From contig NZ_LT992502.1 of the NCBI RefSeq assembly GCF_900324475.1, forward strand, positions 1,488,001-1,552,000: a DNA stretch of 64,000 bases, given 5' to 3'. The position numbers were made by a program, and so were the translations under genes. Source of the DNA: Enterobacter bugandensis (GTDB lineage: Bacteria > Pseudomonadota > Gammaproteobacteria > Enterobacterales > Enterobacteriaceae). This document shows, one piece after another, positions 55,196 through 63,394 of this stretch; position 1 is the first letter of the stretch; each line of letters starts with the position of its first letter. A model generated the notes under the pieces. That model ran no database searches. It saw nothing but the letters and a program-made list of their open reading frames with translations, and had not been told where the DNA came from.

Positions 55196-56648
55196 CCTGA
55201 GCCAGCGTCTGACGCTGCTCTTTGTCCTGCTGATGATGCTCTGCGCTACCGTCGCCTGCGCGGTGCAGCTCTACAGCAGTATGCAGTACGGCAACGCGAT
55301 GGTGCAGCGGTTGTCGGGCGGCCTGGCGCAGCAGATCGTCCAGCGGGAACCGATTCTGGACGCGCAGGGCAGGGTTGACCGCACCGCGCTGAAGCCGCTG
55401 TTCGACCGTCTGATGACCTTCAACCCGAGCGTTGAACTGTACGTTATCTCGCCGGACGGCGAAATCCTGGCCGATGCCGCACCGCCGGGCCATATTCAGC
55501 GGCAAAAAATCGACCTGGCACCGGTTCAGACCTTCCTGAGCGGTACTGCCATACCGGTACTGGGCGACGACCCGCGCAGTCAAAATAAAAAAGTGTTCAG
55601 CGCCACGCCGCTGCGGCAGGACGGCGAGCTTAAGGGCTACCTGTACATCATTTTGCAGGGCGAGGAGTCGAACGCGCTGGCGGAAATGGCCTGGCATAAG
55701 GCGCTCTGGAGCACGGTGCTCTGGTCATTGCTGTGGGTCGCGCTGTTTGGCCTGCTGGCGGGTCTGCTGGTCTGGTACTGGGTAACGCGTCCGGTTAAGC
55801 GCCTGACGGAAGAGGTCACCGGCCTGGAGCAGGACAGCATTAGCGCAATCAGGCTGCTCGCAGCACAGCCGCCGGATGCCGCGGCCAATGACGAAGTGGC
55901 GCTCCTGCGCAACAGTTTCATCGAGCTGGCGCGGAAAATTACCCGCCAGTGGGACCAGCTGGCCGACAGCGATCGCCAGCGCCGGGAGTTTATCGCCAAC
56001 ATTTCGCACGATCTTCGCACGCCGCTGACCTCGCTGCTGGGCTATCTTGAAACCCTGTCGCTCAAATCCGCCACCCTGACGCCGCAGGAGCACCAGCAGT
56101 ATCTCGCCACCGCGCTGCGTCAGGGACAAAAGGTACGACATCTTTCCCAGCAGCTTTTCGAGCTGGCGCGCCTTGAGCACGGCGGCATTAAGCCGCAACG
56201 CGAACGGTTCGCGATGGGAGAGCTGATTTCCGACGTGGCGCAGAAGTTTGAGCTTACCGCCCGCACGCGCGAGGTGAATCTGCATATTGACGTGCCGGGC
56301 CCCTTGCCGCTGGTCAATGCCGATGTGTCGATGATCGAGCGCGTGGTGACCAACCTGCTCGATAACGCGATGCGTCATACGCCCACTGGCGGGGAAATTC
56401 GTCTGGCGGTGTGGCAGGAGAATGAACGGCTTCAGGTTGAAGTGGCAGACTCCGGAACGGGCGTGGATGCCTCGCTGCGCGACGATCTGTTCCAGCGGCC
56501 TTCGGCGCTGAATACCCAGGCATCGCGGGAGAACCGCGGCGGGTTAGGACTGTTAATCGTTAAGCGAATGCTGGAGCTGCACGGCGGCGGGATCAGGCTG
56601 ATGGAGTCCGTGAGCGGGGCGCGGTTCAGGTTCTTTGTGCCGCTGTGA
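55179..56648 (+). CDS. HAMP-domain sensor histidine kinase
   Basis: 489-residue membrane kinase partnering the regulator it overlaps by 17 bases. TM1 is about 11-30, a periplasmic sensor of about 145 residues follows (31-177), then TM2 178-201, HAMP about 202-255, dimerisation/phosphoacceptor domain with His277 (FIANISHDLRTPLTSLLGYLETL) and an ATPase domain with N-box NLLDNAMRHTP, DSGTG and GGLGLLIVKRML. All catalytic boxes look intact. The sensor domain has no motif I can tie to a ligand. GGAG lies seven bases before the ATG at 55179. Confidence 0.9.
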   Translation: MMRRFSLSQRLTLLFVLLMMLCATVACAVQLYSSMQYGNAMVQRLSGGLAQQIVQREPILDAQGRVDRTALKPLFDRLMTFNPSVELYVISPDGEILADAAPPGHIQRQKIDLAPVQTFLSGTAIPVLGDDPRSQNKKVFSATPLRQDGELKGYLYIILQGEESNALAEMAWHKALWSTVLWSLLWVALFGLLAGLLVWYWVTRPVKRLTEEVTGLEQDSISAIRLLAAQPPDAAANDEVALLRNSFIELARKITRQWDQLADSDRQRREFIANISHDLRTPLTSLLGYLETLSLKSATLTPQEHQQYLATALRQGQKVRHLSQQLFELARLEHGGIKPQRERFAMGELISDVAQKFELTARTREVNLHIDVPGPLPLVNADVSMIERVVTNLLDNAMRHTPTGGEIRLAVWQENERLQVEVADSGTGVDASLRDDLFQRPSALNTQASRENRGGLGLLIVKRMLELHGGGIRLMESVSGARFRFFVPL

Positions 56649-56652
56649 GAAA

Positions 56653-56715
56653 TTGCCGGGTGGCGCTGCGCTTGCCCGGCCTACAGACCACCCCCGTAGG
56701 CCAGACCACCCGGCA
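56653..56715. repeat. paired REP after the two-component system
   Basis: TTGCCGGGTGGCGCTGCGC with TTGCCCGGCC, then GTAGGCCAGACCACCCGGCAA inverted. It separates the kinase gene from the convergent artJ. Confidence 0.87.
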
Positions 56716-56723
56716 AAAAGAGA

Positions 56724-57455
56724 TTACTGCGGGAACCACTGCTCGCTGATTTTCTGGTACGTGCCGTCTGCTTTAATCGCCTTCAGCGCGCCGTTCAGTT
56801 TTTCCAGCAGGGCTTTGTTATCCGGGCGTACCGCGATGCCGAGGCCTGTACCAAAGTACTGCGGGTCGGTCACTTTCTCGGTCGCCGTACCCAGCTGCGG
56901 GTTGGTTTTCAGCCATTCGTTTACCACGGCGGTGTCGCCGAAGACGCCATCGATACGGCCGTTTTTCAGGTCGATAATCGCGTTCTGGTAGCTGTCATAG
57001 GCCACGGTTTTCACTTCGGGATGTTTGTCCTGCAGGTATTTCTGGTGCGTGGTGCCATTTTCCATCCCGATGCGTTTGCCTTTCAGCTCGTCAAAGGACT
57101 TATAAGCCCCTTTCTTCGCAATTACCACCGCCGAGTTGGCGTAGTACGGGTCGGTGAACGCGACCTGCTTGCTGCGCTCCGGCGTGATGTCCATCCCAGA
57201 GATCACCGCATCGTATTTCTTGAATTTCAGCGACGGGATCAGGCTGTCGAAGGCATGGTTGGTAAAGGTGCAGTCGGCCTGCATCTGCTTGCACAGGGCT
57301 TTCGCCAGGTCGATATCGAAACCGACGATCTGATTGCTGGCGTCCAGCGATTCAAACGGCGGATAGGTGGCCGAAACGCCAAAATTGATTTTATCAGCAG
57401 CGGATGCGCCAGCGGCGAAGGTGGCGAGTAGTGCGGCCAGAACTAACTTTTTCAT
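56724..57455 (-). CDS. artJ: arginine-binding periplasmic protein ArtJ
   Basis: 243-residue family 3 solute-binding protein with a signal peptide (about 1-19, ASA-ADK), then INFGVSATYPPFESLDASNQIVGFDIDLAKALCKQM. In E. coli ArtJ is arginine-specific and feeds ArtQM-P. It has its own promoter with ARG boxes and is isolated from artM by a terminator. It is a close paralogue of ArtI here. Confidence 0.95.
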   Translation of the reverse strand: MKKLVLAALLATFAAGASAADKINFGVSATYPPFESLDASNQIVGFDIDLAKALCKQMQADCTFTNHAFDSLIPSLKFKKYDAVISGMDITPERSKQVAFTDPYYANSAVVIAKKGAYKSFDELKGKRIGMENGTTHQKYLQDKHPEVKTVAYDSYQNAIIDLKNGRIDGVFGDTAVVNEWLKTNPQLGTATEKVTDPQYFGTGLGIAVRPDNKALLEKLNGALKAIKADGTYQKISEQWFPQ

Positions 57456-57524
57456 TGTAATGCTCCCGTCTGTCTATCTTGTCATTATGCGCCGTGTCTG
57501 CGGCATGGATGTACAATGCCAGTT

Positions 57525-57563
57525 AATGAATTTATATGCAATAAATATGATTAAATATTGTAT
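57525..57563 (-). promoter_or_regulatory. tandem ARG boxes of artJ
   Basis: AATGAATTTATATGCAAT (57525-57542) fits the ArgR box TGAAT-N4-ATTCA with one mismatch, and TATGATTAAATATTGTAT (57546-57563) is a weaker copy. The three-base spacing between two 18-base boxes is the standard arrangement for ArgR hexamer binding, so artJ should be repressed by arginine. Confidence 0.75.
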
Positions 57564-57570
57564 GTGGTAT

Positions 57571-57604
57571 AAAAAAAAGCGGATAAGCCATCGGGTTATC
57601 CGCT
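57571..57604 (-). terminator. rho-independent terminator of artPIQM
   Basis: AGCGGATAA and TTATCCGCT pair around nine bases; on the minus strand the stem is followed by seven or more Ts. It ends the operon after artM and isolates artJ. Confidence 0.93.
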
Positions 57605-57634
57605 CTGGTAATTACGTTTTATGCACTCGCGTGA

Positions 57635-58303
57635 TTAATTTCTGCGCTCAAACGCTAACGCTTTACGCTCAATCAGTCGCATCATTAGCGTCAGCAGACC
57701 GTTCACCACCAGATAGACCACGCCGGCCGCGCCGAACACCATCACGTCATAGGTGCGCCCGTACAGCAGTTGCCCGTGACCCATCACTTCCATCAGGGTG
57801 ATGGTGTAGGCCAGTGAGGTACTTTTGAACACCAGCACCACTTCGTTGGAGTAAGAGGAGAGCGCGCGCTTGAAGGCGTACGGCAGCAGGATCGCCAGCG
57901 TGTCTTTTTTGCTCATGCCCAGCGCCCCGCAGGACTGCCATTGTCCTTCCGGGATGGCACGGATCGCCCCGTAAAACAGCTGGGTGGTATAGGCCGCGCT
58001 GTTCAGCGAAAGGGCAATCAGAGCGCAGAGCCACGGCTCAGAGAGCAGGTGCCAGATAACCGGATACGCCTGCAGTGACGGGAACTGGCCCGGACCGTAG
58101 TATATCAGGAAGATCTGCACCAGCAGCGGCGTACCGGTAAACAGGGTGATGTAGCCGCGCACGATCCACACCAGCACCGGCGTTTTCAGCGTCAGGATGA
58201 TGGTGAAGATGAGCGCCAGGATCAGCGCCACAATGATGGACGCCACGGTCAGCGTCAGGCTGGTGTGCAGCCCTTTCATCAACTCCGGGAAATATTCAAG
58301 CAT
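57635..58303 (-). CDS. artM: arginine ABC transporter permease ArtM
   Basis: 222-residue His/Glu/Gln/Arg-type permease with about five helices and the coupling-loop motif WQSCGALGMSKKDTLAILLPYAFKRALSSYSNE. It pairs with ArtQ. Its start overlaps the artQ stop by one base. Last gene of artPIQM. Confidence 0.95.
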   Translation of the reverse strand: MLEYFPELMKGLHTSLTLTVASIIVALILALIFTIILTLKTPVLVWIVRGYITLFTGTPLLVQIFLIYYGPGQFPSLQAYPVIWHLLSEPWLCALIALSLNSAAYTTQLFYGAIRAIPEGQWQSCGALGMSKKDTLAILLPYAFKRALSSYSNEVVLVFKSTSLAYTITLMEVMGHGQLLYGRTYDVMVFGAAGVVYLVVNGLLTLMMRLIERKALAFERRN

Positions 58304-59019
58304 CAGCCTGGCCTCCGTTCAAAGCGCGTCGCACGCAGGTCAATACGCTTGAGGATGTACTGACTGAGCAGCGTGATTACCAGATAGATAGCCGCCGCCA
58401 CGATGTACCAGGTAAATGGCTCCTGAGTACGGGTGGCGATGCTTTTGGTTTGCAGCATCAAATCGTTCACGCTGATCAGGCTCACCAGCGCGGTATCTTT
58501 CAGCAATACCAGCCACTGGTTACCCAGGCCCGGCAGGGCGTGGCGCCACATCTGCGGCATCACCAGACGGAAGAAGATCGCTGCTTTCGACATGCCCAGC
58601 GCATGACCGGATTCCCACTGCCCCTGCGGTACCGCTTTCAGCGCACCGCGCAGGGTTTGCGACGCGTACGCGGAGTAGAGCAGGGAGAGGGCAATCACGC
58701 CGCAGAGGAACGGACTGACGTCAAAGTTGTCAATCTGCATCTGCACCGGTATCTGCGCAAAGCCGAGATTGAGGGTGAAGCCGTCCGACAGCGTGAGCAG
58801 CAGCTGTGAGGAGCCGAAATAGATGAACAGGACCACCAGAATTTCCGGTAGCCCACGCAGTACGGTAACCAGCGCGGAGCCCGCCCAGGCGACGGGGAAC
58901 CATTTTGCTGATTCCCACACCGCAAAGAACATCGCCAGCACCAGGCCGATAATCAGTGCGCAAACGGCAAGGCCGACGGTCATCCCGGCGGCGCTTGCTA
59001 AAGGAAAAATTTCATTCAT
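58303..59019 (-). CDS. artQ: arginine ABC transporter permease ArtQ
   Basis: 238-residue partner permease with about five helices and the coupling-loop segment [33 protein letters not shown]. It lies six bases after artI and overlaps artM by one base, so translation of the two permeases is coupled. Confidence 0.95.
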   Translation of the reverse strand: MNEIFPLASAAGMTVGLAVCALIIGLVLAMFFAVWESAKWFPVAWAGSALVTVLRGLPEILVVLFIYFGSSQLLLTLSDGFTLNLGFAQIPVQMQIDNFDVSPFLCGVIALSLLYSAYASQTLRGALKAVPQGQWESGHALGMSKAAIFFRLVMPQMWRHALPGLGNQWLVLLKDTALVSLISVNDLMLQTKSIATRTQEPFTWYIVAAAIYLVITLLSQYILKRIDLRATRFERRPG

Positions 59020-59025
59020 CAGGAA

Positions 59026-59757
59026 TTACTTCTGGAACCATTTTTTGTAGATGGTTTCGTAGGTGCCGTCTTTCTTCACTTTTTCCAGCGCAGCGTTGAA
59101 TTTCTGCTGCAGCTCGGTGTTGCCCTGACGAACGGCAATCCCCAGACCGGTACCGAAGTAGTCCTTATCGGTCACTTTGTCGCCCACTGGCGCCAGTTTG
59201 TCGTTGGCTTTCAGCCACTCGGTCACGACAGCAGTATCACCAAATACGCCGTCGATACGGCCATTCTGCAGATCCAGCTTCGCGTTCTGGTAGCTGTCGT
59301 ACGGAACGGTGGTGATTTCCGGATGTTTATCCATGATGAACTTCTGGTGCGTGGTGCCGTTCTGCACGCCGACTTTCTTGCCTTTCAGCTGATCGACAGA
59401 GGTGAATTTACCTTTCTGACCAATAAACAGGGCGGAGTTGTCGTAGTAAGGGGTGGTGAACAGCACCTGCTTTTCGCGCTCAGGAGTGATGTCCATACCG
59501 GCCATGACGGCGTCAATACGGCGGAACTTCAGGCTTGGGATCAGGCTGTCGAACGCCTGATTGCTGAAGGTACAGGTTGCGTCGATCTCTTTACACAGGG
59601 CGTTTGCCAGGTCTACGTCGAAGCCAACAATTTTGTTGTTCGCATCAATGGACTCAAACGGAGGGTAGGAGGCTTCCGTGGCGAAACGAATGGTCTGGGC
59701 TGCGGTAGCGGAAAGGGTAACGCCAGCAAGCAGCACGGCAAGTAATACTTTTTTCAT
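59026..59757 (-). CDS. artI: periplasmic amino-acid-binding protein ArtI
   Basis: 243-residue family 3 binding protein; the signal peptide (about 1-19) ends TAA-QTI. It is about the same length as ArtJ and shares long blocks with it (ATYPPFES/ASYPPFES, NGRIDGVFGDTAVV). The ATG at 59757 is chosen for the signal peptide; the open frame continues well upstream through artP on another frame and is not coding there. Confidence 0.95.
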   Translation of the reverse strand: MKKVLLAVLLAGVTLSATAAQTIRFATEASYPPFESIDANNKIVGFDVDLANALCKEIDATCTFSNQAFDSLIPSLKFRRIDAVMAGMDITPEREKQVLFTTPYYDNSALFIGQKGKFTSVDQLKGKKVGVQNGTTHQKFIMDKHPEITTVPYDSYQNAKLDLQNGRIDGVFGDTAVVTEWLKANDKLAPVGDKVTDKDYFGTGLGIAVRQGNTELQQKFNAALEKVKKDGTYETIYKKWFQK

Positions 59758-59776
59758 TATATTTCCCCTGACACAA

Positions 59777-60505
59777 TCAATGAGATAAATAGTTTTTGAA
59801 GGCATCGGTTTGCGGGTTCGCGAAGCAGCTCGCGTCACCTTGCTCAACGATATACCCGTTTTCCATGTAGACCACACGGCTGGCGGTTTTACGCGCCACT
59901 TCCACTTCGTGGGTAACAATGACCTGCGTAATATTGGTTTCCGCCAGCTCGCGAATGATGCTGACGATCTGGGCGGTGATTTCCGGGTCCAGCGCCGCGG
60001 TCGGCTCATCAAACAGCAGTACCGCGGGCTCCATCATCAGCGCGCGGGCAATCGCCACGCGCTGCTGCTGACCCCCAGAGAGGTGCAGCGGATAGCGGTC
60101 GCTGTAGGGCTTAAGGCGCAGACGCTCCAGCAGCTTTTCAGCACGCGCGATGGCCTGATCTTTGCTTAACCCCAGCACGCGGCACGGGGCTTCAATCAGG
60201 TTTTGCAGCACGGTCAGGTGCGGCCAGAGATTGTATTGCTGGAAGACCATGCCGACGTTTTGACGCAGTTCGCGTATAGCTTTATCTGACGGGGTTTTCG
60301 CGAAATCAAAATGGTTACCGGCGATAGCCAGCGTACCGGAACGGGGCATTTCAAGCAGATTAAGGACGCGCAGAAGGGAGCTTTTGCCTGCACCGCTTGG
60401 GCCAAGTAAAACCAGCGTTTCGCCTTCCGGGCAGTTCAGCGTGATGTCAAACAGCGCCTGGTGTGCGCCGTAGAAGCAGTTAATGCCGTTTAGTTTAATA
60501 CTCAT
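59777..60505 (-). CDS. artP: arginine ABC transporter ATPase ArtP
   Basis: 242-residue ATPase. Walker [10 protein letters not shown] near 36, signature LSGGQQQR, Walker [16 protein letters not shown], and the switch VTHEVE. It powers ArtQM. First gene of artPIQM, 19 bases before artI. Confidence 0.96.
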   Translation of the reverse strand: MSIKLNGINCFYGAHQALFDITLNCPEGETLVLLGPSGAGKSSLLRVLNLLEMPRSGTLAIAGNHFDFAKTPSDKAIRELRQNVGMVFQQYNLWPHLTVLQNLIEAPCRVLGLSKDQAIARAEKLLERLRLKPYSDRYPLHLSGGQQQRVAIARALMMEPAVLLFDEPTAALDPEITAQIVSIIRELAETNITQVIVTHEVEVARKTASRVVYMENGYIVEQGDASCFANPQTDAFKNYLSH

Positions 60506-60566
60506 CGGGGCAGTCTTTACTCATCCAGGCAATCTATAGCAATTGAGGCCGCAGATAGTACCGTTG

Positions 60567-60605
60567 ACAGAATAGTTATGCAATATTTCTGCGTTAAAAG
60601 TTAAA
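60567..60605 (-). promoter_or_regulatory. possible ARG box before artP
   Basis: ACAGAATAGTTATGCAAT (60567-60584) resembles an ArgR box (AGAAT-N4-ATGCA); the neighbouring 18 bases after a three-base gap are only a weak second box. ArgR control of artPIQM is expected from E. coli. The rest of 60506-60731 shows no gene. Confidence 0.45.
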
Positions 60606-60731
60606 TATAACCCGCATTTCCTCTTAAACATAGCACAAAATAGCGAACGGCAAGGTCGGCGAGTATAAATGTCGGCATTCCACGTGAAATGCCGGACATT
60701 TTACGGGGGTAACATTTTTATCACTAATGAT

Positions 60732-61250
60732 CTAGCGGTTCTCAATCGACTGGCGCAGCGTGCCGGCCGGGGCATGAACGCTGCCGCCGATATAGCGCAC
60801 ATCGTCCACCGCCCAGCACTGGCCTTCACGGATCATCAGCACTTCGTCCTGCCAGGTTTGGGTTCCCTGGGTCAGCTTCACGCGCAGCGGAATGTTCCGC
60901 GCATCGGTGTTCGGGATGGTTGACGCGCTGGCCACCTCGGCGCTGTCCGGCAGCGTGGTGCGGCTGGAGAACGGATCGGATTTCAGCAGGGCGTTATGCT
61001 GCGGATCGCGAGTGGCATCGTTGAGCAGTTTTGCAAGATTATCGCTCAGGTACGGGCGCAGGGCGGTGAGATCATTTCCGCGATGCTGAATGCGGTAATC
61101 ATAGAACTGTTGCGCCACGGTATCCGGGCCGCCGTCTATGCAGGGGCCGCTGCGGGTACCGATATCCTTAAAGGCTGGCGTGACCGTGGTAGTACAGGCG
61201 CTGAGCACCAGCGCGCAGGGCACTAAAAGTGTTAAAGCAGAGTAGCGCAT
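60732..61250 (-). CDS. ybjP: outer-membrane lipoprotein YbjP
   Basis: 172 residues with a lipoprotein signal, LVPCALVLSAC, acylated at Cys19; residue +2 is Thr, so outer-membrane sorting is expected. The body has an NTF2-like pattern (VAQQFYDYRIQH...WQDEVLMIREGQCWAVDDVRY). Homologous to E. coli YbjP, function unknown. Divergent from ybjQ. Confidence 0.92.
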   Translation of the reverse strand: MRYSALTLLVPCALVLSACTTTVTPAFKDIGTRSGPCIDGGPDTVAQQFYDYRIQHRGNDLTALRPYLSDNLAKLLNDATRDPQHNALLKSDPFSSRTTLPDSAEVASASTIPNTDARNIPLRVKLTQGTQTWQDEVLMIREGQCWAVDDVRYIGGSVHAPAGTLRQSIENR

Positions 61251-61347
61251 GTTGATTTCCTTATTTATTAACTATCCTTTCAATCATAGCGTAACGAACC
61301 GATAATGCTGTTGCTAACGCATTGAACGCTAAAGAAGGAGAGAAAGT

Positions 61348-61671
61348 ATGCAGTTTTCAACAACGCCAACCCTGGAAGGACAGACCATTACCGAGTATTG
61401 CGGCGTGGTCACCGGCGAAGCGATTCTGGGCGCGAACATTTTCCGGGATTTCTTTGCCGGGATTCGTGACATCGTCGGTGGACGCTCCGGCGCGTACGAA
61501 AAAGAGCTGCGTAAAGCGCGCGAAATTGCGTTTAAGGAGCTGGGCGAGCAGGCCAAAGCGCTGGGCGCAGATGCCGTTGTAGGAATCGATATTGATTATG
61601 AAACCGTCGGCAAAGATTCGAGCATGCTGATGGTGAGCGTAAGCGGCACGGCGGTGAAAACCCGTCGATGA
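61348..61671 (+). CDS. ybjQ: YbjQ family (UPF0145) protein
   Basis: 107-residue heavy-metal-binding-domain-like protein, same length as E. coli YbjQ, expected to form pentamers. [41 protein letters not shown] and [15 protein letters not shown] are the family core. AAGGAGAG precedes the ATG. It overlaps amiD by four bases. Confidence 0.94.
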   Translation: MQFSTTPTLEGQTITEYCGVVTGEAILGANIFRDFFAGIRDIVGGRSGAYEKELRKAREIAFKELGEQAKALGADAVVGIDIDYETVGKDSSMLMVSVSGTAVKTRR

Positions 61672-62498
61672 AGCGCTCGCTTTCAACGCTCCTGCTGGCG
61701 ATGTTGCTGGCAGGATGCGCCCAGGAAAAAGGCATTGTTGATAAAGGTGCCTACGAGCTGGATACCCACCATCAGGCGCAGGCGGCCTACCCGCGCATAA
61801 AGGTGCTGGTGATCCACTACACCGCCGACGACTTCGACACCTCGCTGGCCACGCTGACGGACAAAAACGTCAGCTCCCACTATCTCATCCCTGCGAAGCC
61901 GCCCGCACCCGACGGCAAACCGCGCATCTGGCAGCTGGTGCCGGAGAGCGAGCTGGCCTGGCATGCGGGCATCAGCTTCTGGCGCGGCACCAACCGGATC
62001 AATGACACGTCTGTCGGCATTGAGCTGGAGAACCGCGGCTGGCAGAAGCGCGACGGTGTGAAAGTTTTCGCCCCGTTTGAGCCCGCGCAAATCGCGGCGC
62101 TTATCCCGCTCGCGAAAGACATTATCGCCCGGTACGACATCAAACCGCAGAACGTGGTGGCGCATGCTGATATCGCGCCCCAGCGTAAGGACGATCCCGG
62201 CCCGCTGTTTCCCTGGCAGGCGCTGGCGAAGCAGGGGATTGGGGCCTGGCCCGATGCCGGGCGCGTGAACTTCTATATCAATGGTCGTCCGCGCTATCAG
62301 GAGGTAGATCGTGCAGCCCTGCTCGATCTGCTGATGCGCTATGGCTATGAGGTGCCGGACAACGCCACGGATCAGCAGCAGCAACGCGTTATCACCGCCT
62401 TCCAGATGCACTATCGCCCGCAGGTATGGAACGGCGTCGCGGATGTGGAAACGATGGCCATTGCAGAAGCCCTTTTAGAGAAATACGGGCAGGGGTAA
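61668..62498 (+). CDS. amiD: N-acetylmuramoyl-L-alanine amidase AmiD
   Basis: 276-residue outer-membrane lipoprotein amidase. The lipobox is LLAGC with the lipid on Cys17 and Ala at +2. The amidase_2 zinc domain (about 30-185) shows [21 protein letters not shown], and [21 protein letters not shown]; a C-terminal peptidoglycan-binding-like helical region follows (about 195-270). It cleaves anhydro and intact muropeptides. Translationally coupled to ybjQ (ATGA). Confidence 0.95.
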   Translation: MKRSLSTLLLAMLLAGCAQEKGIVDKGAYELDTHHQAQAAYPRIKVLVIHYTADDFDTSLATLTDKNVSSHYLIPAKPPAPDGKPRIWQLVPESELAWHAGISFWRGTNRINDTSVGIELENRGWQKRDGVKVFAPFEPAQIAALIPLAKDIIARYDIKPQNVVAHADIAPQRKDDPGPLFPWQALAKQGIGAWPDAGRVNFYINGRPRYQEVDRAALLDLLMRYGYEVPDNATDQQQQRVITAFQMHYRPQVWNGVADVETMAIAEALLEKYGQG

Positions 62499-62542
62499 AC
62501 CTTCGGTTTGCGCCCGAATGCGCGTTTTCCCCTTATTTGTGC

Positions 62543-62558
62543 TTGAGATTAATCTTAA
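62543..62558. promoter_or_regulatory. near-perfect palindrome in AT-rich region
   Basis: TTGAGATTAATCTTAA is palindromic around AGATTAATCT. AATCTTAA recurs at 62751-62758, right before the downstream gene, and inverted TTAAGAT at 62607-62613. These may be half-sites for a regulator. The rest of 62499-62770 holds no gene and is visibly AT-rich. Confidence 0.4.
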
Positions 62559-62770
62559 GTACAAACTCAATTCATTTTTAGTAAATTGACTTAAAATTAT
62601 CCGGATTTAAGATAGACACATAGCTTGCTAAGTAAATCAAAAAAATATTGCTGGCGGCAGGCGTTCTTATTTTCTCCTTGAGCCTTTCATCAGGAAAAGA
62701 TTGTTGGTTTTCGGTTTTAATACCGCGGCCATGCTATGTCTAATAAATCTAATCTTAAATGGGTATAACA

Positions 62771-63394
62771 ATGTTAAGCATTTACGGTAAAAAATTACGT
62801 CCACAACCTGAAATGGAAGCCATTATTTCTGCCACGGAAGGTTTTGAAGAGAAAACCTTAAAGAAATGGCAGAAAATTTCCACGGCTGACTCTCAGTATA
62901 TTCATATTATCGTCAGCGGCGAAGTCGAATTCCGTCGTGAATCAGACGAACTCTGCATGTTTACCGTCACCGGACAGTGCGTGTTTGGCCTGTCCGCTAT
63001 TTTCTATCAGTCAGCCCATATGTACGGCCTGGTCCGCGCAAACACCGTGGTACGCAGCATCAAAAAAGAGGCCTTCGCGCAGCTTATGACCGAGAAAAAC
63101 CTTTGGCCTGAATTGACCAAAGTGCTCTCCTGGTACATCTGCCTGCTGAGCAAACGCGATGATGTTCTGGTCGCCCGTAGCGCCTATTCTGTGGTCCGCG
63201 AATTCCTCTACGAAATTAATGAGCTGATTGTTCACCAACAGCGCGATATTAATATTTATGACTATATTCAGGAATATACCAACCTGGCCCGCAGTACCAT
63301 TATTAAAATCCTCTCCGACCTGAAAAAAGGTCAATATATTGTGGTGGAGAAAGGTCGTCTGCTTAACCTCACCACGCTACCTGAAAAATATTAA
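62771..63394 (+). CDS. IprA/YaiV-like winged-helix regulator
   Basis: 207 residues, the same length as E. coli IprA (YaiV). The N-terminal half is a cyclic-nucleotide-binding-like beta-barrel (about 25-115; IHIIVSGEVEFRRE, VFGLSAIFYQ) but I see no nucleotide-binding Arg/Glu pocket. The C-terminal winged helix (about 135-205) has YIQEYTNLARSTIIKILSDLKKGQYIVVEKGRLL, matching the IprA C-terminus in pattern. The ATG at 62771 gives MLS as in IprA; an ATG at 62759 would add four residues; neither has a clear ribosome binding site. Genomic position differs from that of iprA, so it is a homologue, not the same locus. Confidence 0.82.
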   Translation: MLSIYGKKLRPQPEMEAIISATEGFEEKTLKKWQKISTADSQYIHIIVSGEVEFRRESDELCMFTVTGQCVFGLSAIFYQSAHMYGLVRANTVVRSIKKEAFAQLMTEKNLWPELTKVLSWYICLLSKRDDVLVARSAYSVVREFLYEINELIVHQQRDINIYDYIQEYTNLARSTIIKILSDLKKGQYIVVEKGRLLNLTTLPEKY

